NCBI GenBank assembly: GCA_009379895.1
Contig: WHSW01000003.1
Location: forward strand, 1 to 53,404
Origin: Solirubrobacterales bacterium
Lineage (GTDB): Bacteria; Actinomycetota; Thermoleophilia; Solirubrobacterales; 70-9
Reading direction: 5' to 3'
DNA length: 53,404 bases
Position numbers and translations under genes: made by a program. Shown piece by piece: positions 1-7,680 of the stretch. The notes under the pieces were generated by a model. The model saw nothing but the letters and a program-made list of their open reading frames with translations, was not told the DNA's origin and did not search any database. The stretch's first letter is position 1; each line of letters starts with the position of its first letter.

Positions 1-367
1 CGGCGGCGGTCCCACCGGCGTTCGGGCTCGCCGCCTTCGAGGGGTCGTTGGTTGCGGAGTCGTCGGTTCCGAGATCGCCGCTCTGGCTGATCGCCACCCC
101 GACGACCACGACGACGGTCGCCACGGCCCCGACCGGCACCAACACCCGCCGCGGCGCGGTCGCCCCGAGCCGCCGTCGCAGGCGCGCCAGCGCACCCCCG
201 CGAGGGCCCGCGCCGCGCGGGCGAGGGCCGGAGCCCCCAAGGCGCGGGCCGAGCCCACGATCGGGCGGGAACCCGTCCCGTGCCCACTCGTCGAGCCGGC
301 GTGCGAAGTCGGGGTTCGGCTCCTGCCGTTCGGCGCGCAGCTCGCGCTCGAGCTCGTCAAGCCTCAT
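1..367 (-). CDS. Putative anti-sigma / single-pass membrane protein (partial)
   Basis: The gene starts at an ATG whose first 11 bases overlap the end of the ECF sigma factor gene and runs off the left edge, so only about 122 residues are visible. The N-terminus is charged (MRLDELERELRAERQEP) and is followed by an Arg/Pro/Gly-rich linker. One hydrophobic stretch (VLVPVGAVATVVVVVGVAI, about residues 84-102) looks like a membrane segment, and a Ser/Thr/Asp-rich outer part follows. A small membrane protein co-transcribed and overlapping with an ECF sigma gene is the usual arrangement of an anti-sigma factor. No zinc-binding HxxxCxxC motif is visible in the part present, so the role rests on position and topology. 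Confidence 0.55.
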   Translation of the reverse strand, partial: MRLDELERELRAERQEPNPDFARRLDEWARDGFPPDRGLGPRLGGSGPRPRGAGPRGGALARLRRRLGATAPRRVLVPVGAVATVVVVVGVAISQSGDLGTDDSATNDPSKAASPNAGGTAA

Positions 368-944
368 CGCGGCGTCCCTCCTGATCGCAGGCCTGCCTCA
401 GCTTCTCGATCGCCCGGTGCAGGCGGGTCCCGGCGTTCGACTGGCTGGTCTGGAGGACCGCCGCGATCTCGGCGTTCGACAGACCGGCGAAGTACTTGAG
501 CGCGATCAGCTCGCGCTCGCGAGGGTCCAGGCCCGCGATCGCGTGGCGCACCACGGAGCGCCGAAGCGCCGCCTCGGCGGCGTCGTCGAGCGCCTCGGCA
601 GCCCCCTCGTCCTCGGGATCGTCGGCGAGCTCGGTCTGGCGCCGGCGGCGGCGCAGCTCGTCGAGCGCGGCGTTGCGGGCGATCCCGAACAGCCAGGCGC
701 GATGTGTGCCGCGGCGCGGGTTGAAGCTCGCGCGCCGGCGATAGGCACGCTCGAAGGCCTGGGCGGTGACGTCCTCGGCCGCCGAACGATCGCGCAGCAG
801 GCCCGCGACGTAGGCGTAGACGTCGTCGCGGCTCGAGCGATAGAGCGCCTCGAACGCGGTCTCGGCCTCTGAGGGCGCTTCGCTGGCGGGGGCGACGAGC
901 GTCTGGTCCACACCGCTGCTACGCGACTTCCTGCGATCCGTCAC
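357..944 (-). CDS. ECF-type RNA polymerase sigma factor
   Basis: This 195-residue protein has the two conserved parts of group 4 sigma factors. Region 2 covers about residues 28-97 and includes DVYAYVAGLLRDRSAAEDV and the helix ending in AWLFGIARNAALDELRRR, which contact core polymerase and the -10 element. Region 4 covers about residues 130-185 (LDPRERELIALKYFAGLSN, then AEIAAVLQTSQSNAGTRLHR), a helix-turn-helix that reads the -35 element. The linker is acidic. The gene overlaps a downstream putative membrane anti-sigma gene by 11 nt, so release from that protein is the likely control. The family is certain; the stimulus and regulon cannot be read from this window. Confidence 0.92.
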   Translation of the reverse strand: MTDRRKSRSSGVDQTLVAPASEAPSEAETAFEALYRSSRDDVYAYVAGLLRDRSAAEDVTAQAFERAYRRRASFNPRRGTHRAWLFGIARNAALDELRRRRRQTELADDPEDEGAAEALDDAAEAALRRSVVRHAIAGLDPRERELIALKYFAGLSNAEIAAVLQTSQSNAGTRLHRAIEKLRQACDQEGRRDEA

Positions 945-987
945 AGGCCCAGTATCGGCTCCCGCCGTCGAGCGAAGGCGCGCGATT

Positions 988-1077
988 GGCGGCGCGGGTC
1001 AGGCCGCGCGTGCGAGCGGCGGCGCGGGTCACCGCGGCGCGCGCCACGGCGGCGCGCGTCAGGCCGCGGCGCGAAGC
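988..1077. repeat. Three tandem copies of a 30-bp GC-rich unit
   Basis: The segment GGCGGCGCG(G/C)GTCA recurs at 988, 1018 and 1048 with an exact period of 30 bp. The copies diverge mainly in their second halves. The third copy overlaps the 3' end of bioA and supplies its TGA stop (1059-1061). The array lies between the start of the sigma factor gene and the end of bioA and carries no gene of its own. Confidence 0.7.
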
Positions 1078-2378
1078 TCGGCCGCCGGGGCGCCCCGCAG
1101 CGAGGTGTGAGCCGCCTCGATCGACTCGGCGACGATCGCGACCAGTCGCCGCAGGTCGGCCTTCGCGATCGCCAGCGGGGGCATGAGCACGATCGTGTCG
1201 CCGAGCGGGCGGACGACGGCGCCACGCTCGCGCGCCTCGAGCGTCACCCGGTGGCCGAGGCGCAGCGCCGGGTCGTGCTCGCCGAGGTCGATCCCGACCA
1301 TGAACCCGCGACCGCGAACCTCGGCGACCTCCGGCAGCTCGGCGACCTCGCCGAGCAGCTCGCCGAGCAGCCGGATCTTCGGCTGCAGGCGCAGCAGGGT
1401 CGCCTCGCGCTCGAACGCCGCGAGGTTGCCGAGCGCGGCCGCGCAGGCCAGGGGGTTGCCGGTGAAGGTATGACCGTGAAAGAAGGTCCGGAACTCCTCG
1501 TGGGCGCCTAGGAAGCCCTCGTGGATCCGCTCGGTGGCGAGCGTCGCCGCCAGTGGCAGGTAGCCGCCGGTGAGGCCCTTGCCGAGGCAGAGGAGGTCGG
1601 GCGCGACCCGTTCCTGCTCGCAGGCGAACATCGTCCCGGTCCGGCCGAAGCCGGTCGCGACCTCGTCGGCGATCAGCAGGACGTCGTGGGCCTCGGTCAG
1701 CTCGCGCGCCCGGCGCAGGAAGCCCGGCGGCTGGACGAGGATCCCGGCCGCGCCCTGGACCAGGGGCTCGACGATCACCGCCGCGATCTCGCCCGCGTGT
1801 GAGTCGAGCAGCCGCGCGAGGCCAGCACTGTCCCCGGGGGCGACCCGGTGGCAGTCGAACAGCAGCGGCCCGTAGGCGCCGTGGAAGAGGTCGATCCCGC
1901 CGACCGACACCGAGCCGATCGTGTCGCCGTGGTAGGCGCCCTCGAGGCAGACGTAGGAGGTGTGGCGGCGATCCGAGCCCTCGCCCTGGTGCCAGTACTG
2001 AAAGGCCATCTTGAGCGCGATCTCGACCGCGGTCGAGCCCGACTCCGAGTAGAAGACGCGCTCCAGGCCGGGCGGCGCGAGCTCCACCAGCCGCGCGGCG
2101 AGCTCGGCGGCGCCGGGGTGCGTGAGCCCGAGCATCGTCGAGTGGGCGACCCGGTCGAGCTGGCCGGCGATCGCCTCGTCGATCAGCGGGTGGCGGTGGC
2201 CGTGGACGTTGCACCACAGCGACGAGACGCCGTCGATGTAGTGCCGCCCCTCGGCGTCGATCAGGTCGGTGCCCTCGGCCCGCTCGATGACCAGCGGCTC
2301 CTCCGCGCCCCAGTCGCGCTGCTGGGTGAACGGGTGCCAGAGATGACGGTGATCGAGCTCTGGGGTGGTCTGAGCCAT
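1059..2378 (-). CDS. bioA: Adenosylmethionine-8-amino-7-oxononanoate aminotransferase BioA
   Basis: BioA is a class III PLP aminotransferase that makes 7,8-diaminopelargonate from KAPA with S-adenosylmethionine as amino donor. The 439-residue protein has the usual family length. It opens with the typical HLWHPFTQ (residues 12-19), then YIDGVSSLWCNVHGHRHP, SESGSTAVEIALKMA (residues 111-125) for cofactor phosphate binding, LLIADEVATGFGRTGTMFA with the cofactor Asp (D238), and LGKGLTGG with the Schiff-base lysine K267. The ATG at 2378 was chosen because the homologous N-terminus begins there; the reading frame stays open far upstream into the PhzF-like gene. bioB, bioF and bioD lie on the same strand 3 kb to the right, separated by other genes. 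Confidence 0.96.
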   Translation of the reverse strand: MAQTTPELDHRHLWHPFTQQRDWGAEEPLVIERAEGTDLIDAEGRHYIDGVSSLWCNVHGHRHPLIDEAIAGQLDRVAHSTMLGLTHPGAAELAARLVELAPPGLERVFYSESGSTAVEIALKMAFQYWHQGEGSDRRHTSYVCLEGAYHGDTIGSVSVGGIDLFHGAYGPLLFDCHRVAPGDSAGLARLLDSHAGEIAAVIVEPLVQGAAGILVQPPGFLRRARELTEAHDVLLIADEVATGFGRTGTMFACEQERVAPDLLCLGKGLTGGYLPLAATLATERIHEGFLGAHEEFRTFFHGHTFTGNPLACAAALGNLAAFEREATLLRLQPKIRLLGELLGEVAELPEVAEVRGRGFMVGIDLGEHDPALRLGHRVTLEARERGAVVRPLGDTIVLMPPLAIAKADLRRLVAIVAESIEAAHTSLRGAPAAELRAAA

Positions 2379-2451
2379 CGCCGAGCCCGACGATAGATGC
2401 GCGACCGGAGGGAAAAGCGGTCCCGAGGAACGGTCCCTCGCGTTCCGCCGC

Positions 2452-3302
2452 TCAGCGCCGGGCGAAGCGGCCCTCCGCGACCGCGGTGACCGCGCCGCCG
2501 ACGTGCACGGCGTCGGCGGCCACGTGCACGCGGAGCAAGGATGGACGCCCGACGAAGCGGCCCTGCGAGATCGCGAAACGCTCGCCCGCCGGGGCCCGGC
2601 CGTGGCGGACGAGATACGCCGCCGCCGGCCCGGCCGCGCTCCCGGTGGCCACGTCCTCGACGGCGCCGGCGTTGTCCCAGGTGCGGCCCTCGCGCGCATT
2701 TGGGTCGAGGACGTAGACGAACTTCGCGCCGACCTCGTCGAGCCTGCGCTCGAGGTCCTCGACCGAGATGCGCGCCCGTTCGAGGCCGCGCGCGACGGGA
2801 AGGAGGAGGTAGGGGAGACCGGTCGAGACGACCTCGGCGGGCAGCGCGGGATCGAGGTCGGCGGGGTCGAGCCCGAGCGCGACCGCGAAGCTCGCCGCCC
2901 GCTCGGCGTCGAGTCGGCGGCCGAAGGTCGGCGGCCCCTGGTCGAGCTCGACCTCGAAGCGGCCCTCATGGCGGTCGCTGCGCAGCGACAGCTCTCGGCC
3001 CGAGAGGTCGATCCGCAGGCGCTCGCGCTGCGCCGCGCCGCGCCCGGGAGGCGGCGGTGCATGACGGCGGCCGCGCCGAGCAGGGGATGCCCGGCGAAGC
3101 TCAGCTCCTCCTCGACCGTGAACACGCGGCCGTGGGCCGATCGCGACTCGACCCTGGACAGAAAGATCGTCTCGAACTGCCTCATCTCTCGGGTGATCGC
3201 GAGCATCGCCCGCTCCGAGAGCCGATCGGCGTCGAGCACGACGACCAGCCCGTTGCCGGTGAACGGCCGATCGGCGAAGACGTCGACGTGCGCGAACGGC
3301 AG
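2452..3302 (-). pseudogene. PhzF-family epimerase/isomerase gene, frameshifted
   Basis: The two halves of a PhzF-like protein lie in different frames. The N-terminal part (LPFAHVDVFADRPFTGNG, then TREMRQFETIFL and EEELSFAGHPLLGAAAVMH) carries the family motif ending in GHP. About base 3040-3055, in a GC run, coding switches to a second frame that supplies the C-terminal half (RLRIDLSGRELSL through DVATGSAAGPAAAYLV and ISQGRFVGRPS). The span is not a multiple of three and one missing base would restore it. The N-terminal frame has no ATG, GTG or TTG; CTG at 3302 is the only nearby choice, although a GTG at 3312 in another frame would give a start if one further base were wrong. PhzF-like proteins isomerise small metabolites, but the substrate cannot be predicted. 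Confidence 0.8.
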
Positions 3303-3418
3303 CCCGGCCCACGCTTCCTCCGAGTCGGCTCGGTCGGTCGGTCGATCAAGTGACGCATCCCCTCGGGCAGGCGGGTCGCTGAGAGCGCATTCTCTTGCCT
3401 GCGCGGCGGCCGATGCTG

Positions 3419-3434
3419 TGTGACCGAAGTCACA
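3419..3434. promoter_or_regulatory. CRP/FNR-family box (TGTGA-N6-TCACA)
   Basis: TGTGACCGAAGTCACA is a perfect inverted repeat with 6-bp arms and a 4-nt centre. It matches the CRP half-sites TGTGA and TCACA with the correct 6-nt spacing. It lies 46 nt upstream of the MarR start and 117 nt upstream of the PhzF-like gene, so it could serve either. Actinobacterial CRP homologues such as GlxR recognise this consensus, which supports but does not prove function. Confidence 0.65.
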
Positions 3435-3444
3435 TTACTTTCGC

Positions 3445-3480
3445 TTGCGCAATAGTTGCGAGGATGCAATCATTGCGCGA
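3445..3480. promoter_or_regulatory. 36-bp imperfect palindrome, probable MarR auto-operator
   Basis: The left arm TTGCGCAATAGTTGC (3445-3459) and right arm GCAATCATTGCGCGA (3466-3480) pair at 12 of 15 positions around a 6-nt centre. The right arm ends at the base before the GTG start of the MarR gene. MarR proteins bind such palindromes as dimers at their own promoters, so autorepression of the regulator-exporter operon is the natural reading. Confidence 0.65.
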
Positions 3481-4002
3481 GTGACTGCCATCGCAACAGA
3501 CCAAGTCGCCGACAACCGCAAGGTGACCCGGGCCGACCGTGAGCTCGCCTACCGGCTCGGCTCGGTGATGCTGAGCTGCATGAGCGCCGACGGTGGCGCG
3601 TCGATCCGAGCGATCGACGAGAGCGGGCTCACGTTCACCCAGATGAAGGTTTTGGTCAGCCTCACCGGGGTCGACGAGCCGCCGACCCTGAAGCCGCTCG
3701 CCGAGTCGCTTGGCCTCTCGCTGGCCTCGGTCAGCCGCGCCGTCGATGGGCTCGTCAAGCGCGAGCTGGTGACCCGCACCGAGGACCACCACGACCGGCG
3801 CCAGCGCCGGCTCGCGCCGACCGAGGCCGGACGCCGCCTCTCCGAGGGGATCATCGCCGCCCGCCTCGAGGGCCTGGGCCAGTTCGCCGCCTCGCTCTTC
3901 GGCGAGCAGCGCGAGCGGCTCGAGTCCGCGCTCGAGCTGCTGCTCGAGCGCGACGACATCCAAGCTGCCTACCGCAAATACAAGAAGGGAACTCGTTCTT
4001 GA
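3481..4002 (+). CDS. MarR-family transcriptional regulator
   Basis: This winged helix-turn-helix protein of about 173 residues contains the MarR core: GLTFTQMKVLVSL, LKPLAESLGLSLASVSRAVD (recognition helices), GLVKRELVTRTEDHHDRRQ (wing with the family DxRxxR-like signature) and LAPTEAGRRL, then a C-terminal dimerisation helix. GTG at 3481 was preferred over an upstream TTG at 3445, because that TTG lies inside the palindrome that looks like the operator; neither start has a clear ribosome-binding site. Its stop overlaps the TTG start of an MFS drug exporter by 4 nt (TTGA), a classic MarR-efflux pair that would be induced by the exported compound. Confidence 0.9.
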   Translation: MTAIATDQVADNRKVTRADRELAYRLGSVMLSCMSADGGASIRAIDESGLTFTQMKVLVSLTGVDEPPTLKPLAESLGLSLASVSRAVDGLVKRELVTRTEDHHDRRQRRLAPTEAGRRLSEGIIAARLEGLGQFAASLFGEQRERLESALELLLERDDIQAAYRKYKKGTRS

Positions 4003-5474
4003 CTCGTTACCGCCACCTGATCACCGACGCGAACGCCAAGTGGTGGACGCTCGGCGCGATGTGCTTCGCGCTGTTCATGATCATGCTCGACAACACGGTG
4101 ATCAACGTCGCCCTGCCCTCGATCCAGCGCGACCTGCACGCCAGCATCGGCGCGCTCGAGTGGGCGATCAACGGCTACACCCTTTCCTTCGGCGTCCTCC
4201 TGGTCACCGGCGGGCGCCTCGGCGACATCTTCGGGCGCCGGCGGATGTTCCTCGCCGGGGTGGCGATCTTCGCGATCACCTCGGCCACCGCCGGGCTCGC
4301 CGCCTCGCCCGAGATGCTGATCGGCAGCCGGGTCCTGCAGGGCTTTGGCGCGGCGCTGATGATGCCCGCGACGCTGTCGATCGTCACCAACGCCTTCTCG
4401 CCGGCCGAGCGCGGTCGCGCGATCGGCACCTGGGCCGGCGTCTCGGCGCTGGCACTGGCGATCGGTCCGCTGCTGGGCGGCTTTTTGGTCGAGCACGTCT
4501 CCTGGCGCGCGATCTTCTTCATCAACCTGCCCGTTGCGGTGATCGCGATCGTGGCGACCCTGTTCGCGGTGCGCGAGTCGCGCGATCGCACGATCGCCCG
4601 CGTGATCGACTTCCCCGGCGTCGCGGTGCTGACCACCGGCCTGACGGCGATCGTCCTCGCCCTGATCGAGGGCAACGCGTGGGGCTGGGGCTCGCCCGCG
4701 ATCGTCGCGCTGCTCGCCGGCGGCGCGCTGCTCCTGGTGGCGTTCGTGGCGGTCGAGCGCCGGGTGCGCGCGCCGATGGTCGAGTTCTCGTTCTTCGGCG
4801 AGCGCAACTTCCTCGGCTCGACGGCCGTCGCCTTCATCATCTCCTTCGCCATGCTCGGCACGTTCTTCTTCATGGCGATCTACATGCAGAACGTGCTCGG
4901 CTACGACGCGCTCGAGGCCGGGGTCAGGTTCCTGCCGACAACGCTGATGATCGTTCTCATCGCCCCCCTCGCCGGGCGGCTCACCGACCGCATCGGCCCC
5001 CTGTGGCCGATCGCCGCCGGAATGTCGATCCTGACCGTGAGCATGTTCATGTTCGCCCAGATCGACGCCGCGACCACCTTCGCGGACCTGCTGATCCCGT
5101 TCATCCTGATGGGGATCGGGATCGCGATGACGATGTCGCCGATGTCGACCGCGGCGATGAACGCCGTCTCGAACCAAAAGGCCGGAGTGGCCTCGGGGAT
5201 CCTGACGATGAGCCGGATGGTCGGCGGCTCGGTCGGGATCGCCGCCTCGGGCGCGATCTTCCAGGCCCAGCTCGGCGGCTTCGACCCCGCCGCGCTCGCC
5301 ACCGGCGGCGCCGGGGCGCGCGGGGACTTCGCCGACGCCCTGGCGACGGCGATGGAGGTATCGGCCGTGGTCGTGCTGCTCGGCGTGATCATCTCCCTGG
5401 CGACGATCCGCGGTCGGGGCAGCCGCGCCCCCGCGGCCCCTCCGCCCGAGGCCGCGGAGCGGGCGCCGGCCTAG
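3999..5474 (+). CDS. MFS transporter, DHA2 (EmrB/QacA-like) family
   Basis: This 491-residue protein has the length and pattern of 14-helix DHA2 drug:H+ antiporters. The first helix carries LDNTVINVALPSI (motif D1), followed by WAINGYTLSFGVLLVTGGRLGD, then motif A (GRLGDIFGRRRMFLAG), RVLQGFGAALMMPATLSI (motif B) and GPLLGGFLVEHVSWRAIFFINLP (motif C). The TTG start overlaps the MarR stop and is preceded by AAGAAGGGA, a good ribosome-binding site about 6 nt upstream. The protein sits in the cytoplasmic membrane and probably exports an amphipathic toxic compound; the substrate is unknown. Confidence 0.94.
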   Translation: MTRYRHLITDANAKWWTLGAMCFALFMIMLDNTVINVALPSIQRDLHASIGALEWAINGYTLSFGVLLVTGGRLGDIFGRRRMFLAGVAIFAITSATAGLAASPEMLIGSRVLQGFGAALMMPATLSIVTNAFSPAERGRAIGTWAGVSALALAIGPLLGGFLVEHVSWRAIFFINLPVAVIAIVATLFAVRESRDRTIARVIDFPGVAVLTTGLTAIVLALIEGNAWGWGSPAIVALLAGGALLLVAFVAVERRVRAPMVEFSFFGERNFLGSTAVAFIISFAMLGTFFFMAIYMQNVLGYDALEAGVRFLPTTLMIVLIAPLAGRLTDRIGPLWPIAAGMSILTVSMFMFAQIDAATTFADLLIPFILMGIGIAMTMSPMSTAAMNAVSNQKAGVASGILTMSRMVGGSVGIAASGAIFQAQLGGFDPAALATGGAGARGDFADALATAMEVSAVVVLLGVIISLATIRGRGSRAPAAPPPEAAERAPA

Positions 5475-5527
5475 CCACCGGGCCTCAGGTGGCGCGTTTG
5501 TGGCGTCCATGCCGCTACGAACGCGCC
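5474..5527. terminator. Hairpins between convergent MFS and bioD genes
   Basis: Two inverted repeats sit in the gap between converging genes. GCCACC/GGTGGC (5474-5479 and 5488-5493) has an 8-nt loop. GGCGCGTT/AACGCGCC (5491-5498 and 5520-5527) is a perfect 8-bp pair with a further GGC/GCC pair inside. No U-tract follows, so a bidirectional, GC-rich terminator is inferred from position and structure only. Confidence 0.5.
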
Positions 5528-5550
5528 AATCGAGGCCGCCGCAGCGGCCG

Positions 5551-6231
5551 CTACAGGCCGTCGACCTCGAGGGCCGGCCAGCTCGCCGGCTCGTCGAGGT
5601 GCAGCGACGGCAATGCGTCGACTCGCACCTCGCCGAGCCCCGCGATCGTCTCGCGGTTCGAGCGCTCGAGCTCGCCGGGCTCGTCGGGCCAAGGGGTGAG
5701 CACGACCGCGGCGACCTCGAGCCCTGCAGCGCGCACCGCCTCCACGGTGAGCAGGGTGTGGTTGATCGTCCCGAGGCCCGCGGAGGCGGCGATCACGATC
5801 GGCAGCGCGAGGTCGCGGGCGAGGTCGCGGATCAGGTAGCCGGCTGCGCGCGAGCCGATGCTGCCCAGCGTCAGCGGTACCAAGAAGCCGCCCACGCCCT
5901 CGACGATCAGGGTGTCGCCCGCCGCGGCCGCGGCCCCGGCCCCGGCCCGCAGCCGCCGCGGGTCAATCGTCTCGCCCGCCAGCTCGGCCGCCAGGTGCGG
6001 CGAGACGGCCGGCCCGTAGCGGTAGGGGGCGATCTCCTCGTCGGGCTGCGAGCTGCCCGCCGCGCGACGCAGCAGCGCGTGGTCGGGCTCGCCGCCCTCG
6101 TCGAGGCCGCTGACCGCGGGCTTGAAGACCGCGACCCGCCGTCCCGAGGCGGCGGCGGTGCGCGCGATCGCCGCGGCGACCACCGTCTTCCCGACCTCGG
6201 TCCCGGTTCCGGTGACGAAGACGCCGCTCAC
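5551..6231 (-). CDS. bioD: Dethiobiotin synthetase BioD
   Basis: BioD closes the ureido ring of dethiobiotin from diaminopelargonate, CO2 and ATP. The 226-residue protein begins with GVFVTGTGTEVGKT, the family P-loop (G8-T16), then VFKPAVSG with the substrate lysine. TLIVEGVGGFLVPL carries the second conserved glycine motif and VIAASAGLGTINHTLLT the region near the substrate. The GTG at 6231 is chosen because the P-loop must lie near the N-terminus; the frame stays open upstream, but that part has no similarity to the family. It follows bioF after 164 bp on the same strand. Confidence 0.94.
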   Translation of the reverse strand: MSGVFVTGTGTEVGKTVVAAAIARTAAASGRRVAVFKPAVSGLDEGGEPDHALLRRAAGSSQPDEEIAPYRYGPAVSPHLAAELAGETIDPRRLRAGAGAAAAAGDTLIVEGVGGFLVPLTLGSIGSRAAGYLIRDLARDLALPIVIAASAGLGTINHTLLTVEAVRAAGLEVAAVVLTPWPDEPGELERSNRETIAGLGEVRVDALPSLHLDEPASWPALEVDGL

Positions 6232-6395
6232 CGCCGGAGGGTGAGCCGGCGAGTGGGTGCCCGCTTCGGGGCGCCGCCCCCGGCGCGCGAGGCCGCTCCG
6301 CCGACGCGGCGCCTTGGGCGAGTTAGGACACCCCAAGTGTCGAAACGCGCCCGACGCGGGAAGCCAATCGCGAGCGAGTACATGCCGCCGACGCC

Positions 6396-7634
6396 TCAGG
6401 CGGCGCGCCGCAGCCCCGCAGGCCCCTCGGGCCGCGCCGCCCGGCTGAGCTCGTCGGGCATTGTCGCACCGCCGCCGATCCCGAGCGAGCGCGCGGCACG
6501 CCCGATCACCAGGGCGCCGGCACGCAGCTCGTCGACGCGGTGGTTGGCCATCGCCGTCAGTCGCAGCCGCGAGCTCCCGGCGGGCACGGTCGGCGGGCGG
6601 ATCGCCTGGGCGAAGACGCCGCCCTCGAGCGCCCGCTCGCAGAGCGCCATCGCCCGGCGCGGGTCGCCGACGATCACCGGCACGATCTGGGTCCTCGAAT
6701 CGCCGACCTCGAGCCCCTCGGCGGCGAGCGCCTCGCGCAGCGTGTCCCCGTTGCGGCGCAGCTGCTCGACCAGGCCCGGGCGCGAGGCGAGCAGCGACAG
6801 CGCCTCGAGCGCGGCGCCCACCGAAGGCGGCGGCGGGGCGGTGGAGAAGATCAACGGTCGCGCCGTGTTGACGAGCAGGTCGATGAGCGGCGCCGAGGCG
6901 CACACGTAGGCCCCGTAGCCGCCGAGCGCCTTGCCGAGCGTGCCGATGATCACGTCGACCTCGCCGCTCAGCCCGGCCGCTGCGACCGACCCGCGCCCCC
7001 CCGGCCCGAGGGCGCCGGTCCCGTGCGCCTCGTCGACCGCGAGCAGGCAGCCATGGCGGCGCGCGAGCTCGACCAGGCCGCTGAGCGGGGCGACGTCGCC
7101 GTCCATCGAGAAGACGCCGTCGGTGACGATCAGCCGCGCCCGCGACCCCGCCTCGCGCAGCCCCCGCTCGAGGTGCTCGAGGTCGCGGTGGCGGTAGACG
7201 AAGGTGTCTGCGCGCGAGAGCCGGCAGCCGTCGACGATGCTGGCGTGGTTGAGCTCGTCGGAGAAGACCACGTCGCCGGCGCCGGCCAGCGCCGCGACGA
7301 TGCCGGTGTTGGCCAGGTAGCCGGAGCCGAACAGAAGCGCCGCCTCGGCGCCCTCGAACTCGGCCAGACGCCCCTCGAGCTTGCGGTGCAGCTCCATCGA
7401 GCCGGAGATCAGCCGCGAGGCGCCGGCGCCAGCGCCATAACGCTCGGCGGCGTCGGCGGCCGCCTGGCGCACCCGCGGGTGGTCGGCGAGCCCGAGGTAG
7501 TTGTTCGAGCAGAGCAGCAGGACCTCGGCGCCGTCGAGACACACCCGCGGGCCCTGCGGTCCCTCGATCAGGCGCCGCCGCCGGTGCAGGCCGGCTCGGC
7601 GAAGCTCGGCGAGCCGCTCTTCGATCCCGCTCAC
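6396..7634 (-). CDS. bioF: 8-amino-7-oxononanoate synthase BioF
   Basis: BioF is an alpha-oxoamine synthase that joins pimeloyl thioester and L-alanine to form KAPA. The protein (412 residues from GTG at 7634) has LLLCSNNYLGLADHP near the N-terminus, GSGYLANTGIV, FSDELNHASIVDGCRLS, the cofactor-binding AVDEAHGTGALGP (D201, H204) and GTLGKALGGYG with the PLP lysine K235. The C-terminus ends RLRLTAMANHRVDEL. An alternative start 28 codons upstream would overlap bioB and adds only low-complexity residues, so the GTG was preferred. It sits between bioB (46 bp upstream) and bioD. Confidence 0.95.
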   Translation of the reverse strand: MSGIEERLAELRRAGLHRRRRLIEGPQGPRVCLDGAEVLLLCSNNYLGLADHPRVRQAAADAAERYGAGAGASRLISGSMELHRKLEGRLAEFEGAEAALLFGSGYLANTGIVAALAGAGDVVFSDELNHASIVDGCRLSRADTFVYRHRDLEHLERGLREAGSRARLIVTDGVFSMDGDVAPLSGLVELARRHGCLLAVDEAHGTGALGPGGRGSVAAAGLSGEVDVIIGTLGKALGGYGAYVCASAPLIDLLVNTARPLIFSTAPPPPSVGAALEALSLLASRPGLVEQLRRNGDTLREALAAEGLEVGDSRTQIVPVIVGDPRRAMALCERALEGGVFAQAIRPPTVPAGSSRLRLTAMANHRVDELRAGALVIGRAARSLGIGGGATMPDELSRAARPEGPAGLRRAA

Positions 7635-7680
7635 GCCATGCCGTCCCGGTGCTCGCGCCGCACCGCCCGCCGCCGGCGGG

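Noticed and set aside
988-1077. CRISPR-like array.
   Set aside because: Units are directly abutting 30-bp tandem repeats without spacers and no cas genes are present.
1059-3239. A single frame open through bioA and the N-terminal part of the PhzF-like gene, suggesting a fusion.
   Set aside because: The linking residues are low-complexity Arg/Ser/Pro, bioA has its own ATG with the normal N-terminus, and the PhzF C-terminal half lies in another frame over the link.
3969-5510. A minus-strand frame of about 500 codons opposite the DHA2 exporter.
   Set aside because: Highly repetitive Asp/Arg/Gly/Gln composition and lack of motifs mark it as a shadow of the MFS gene.
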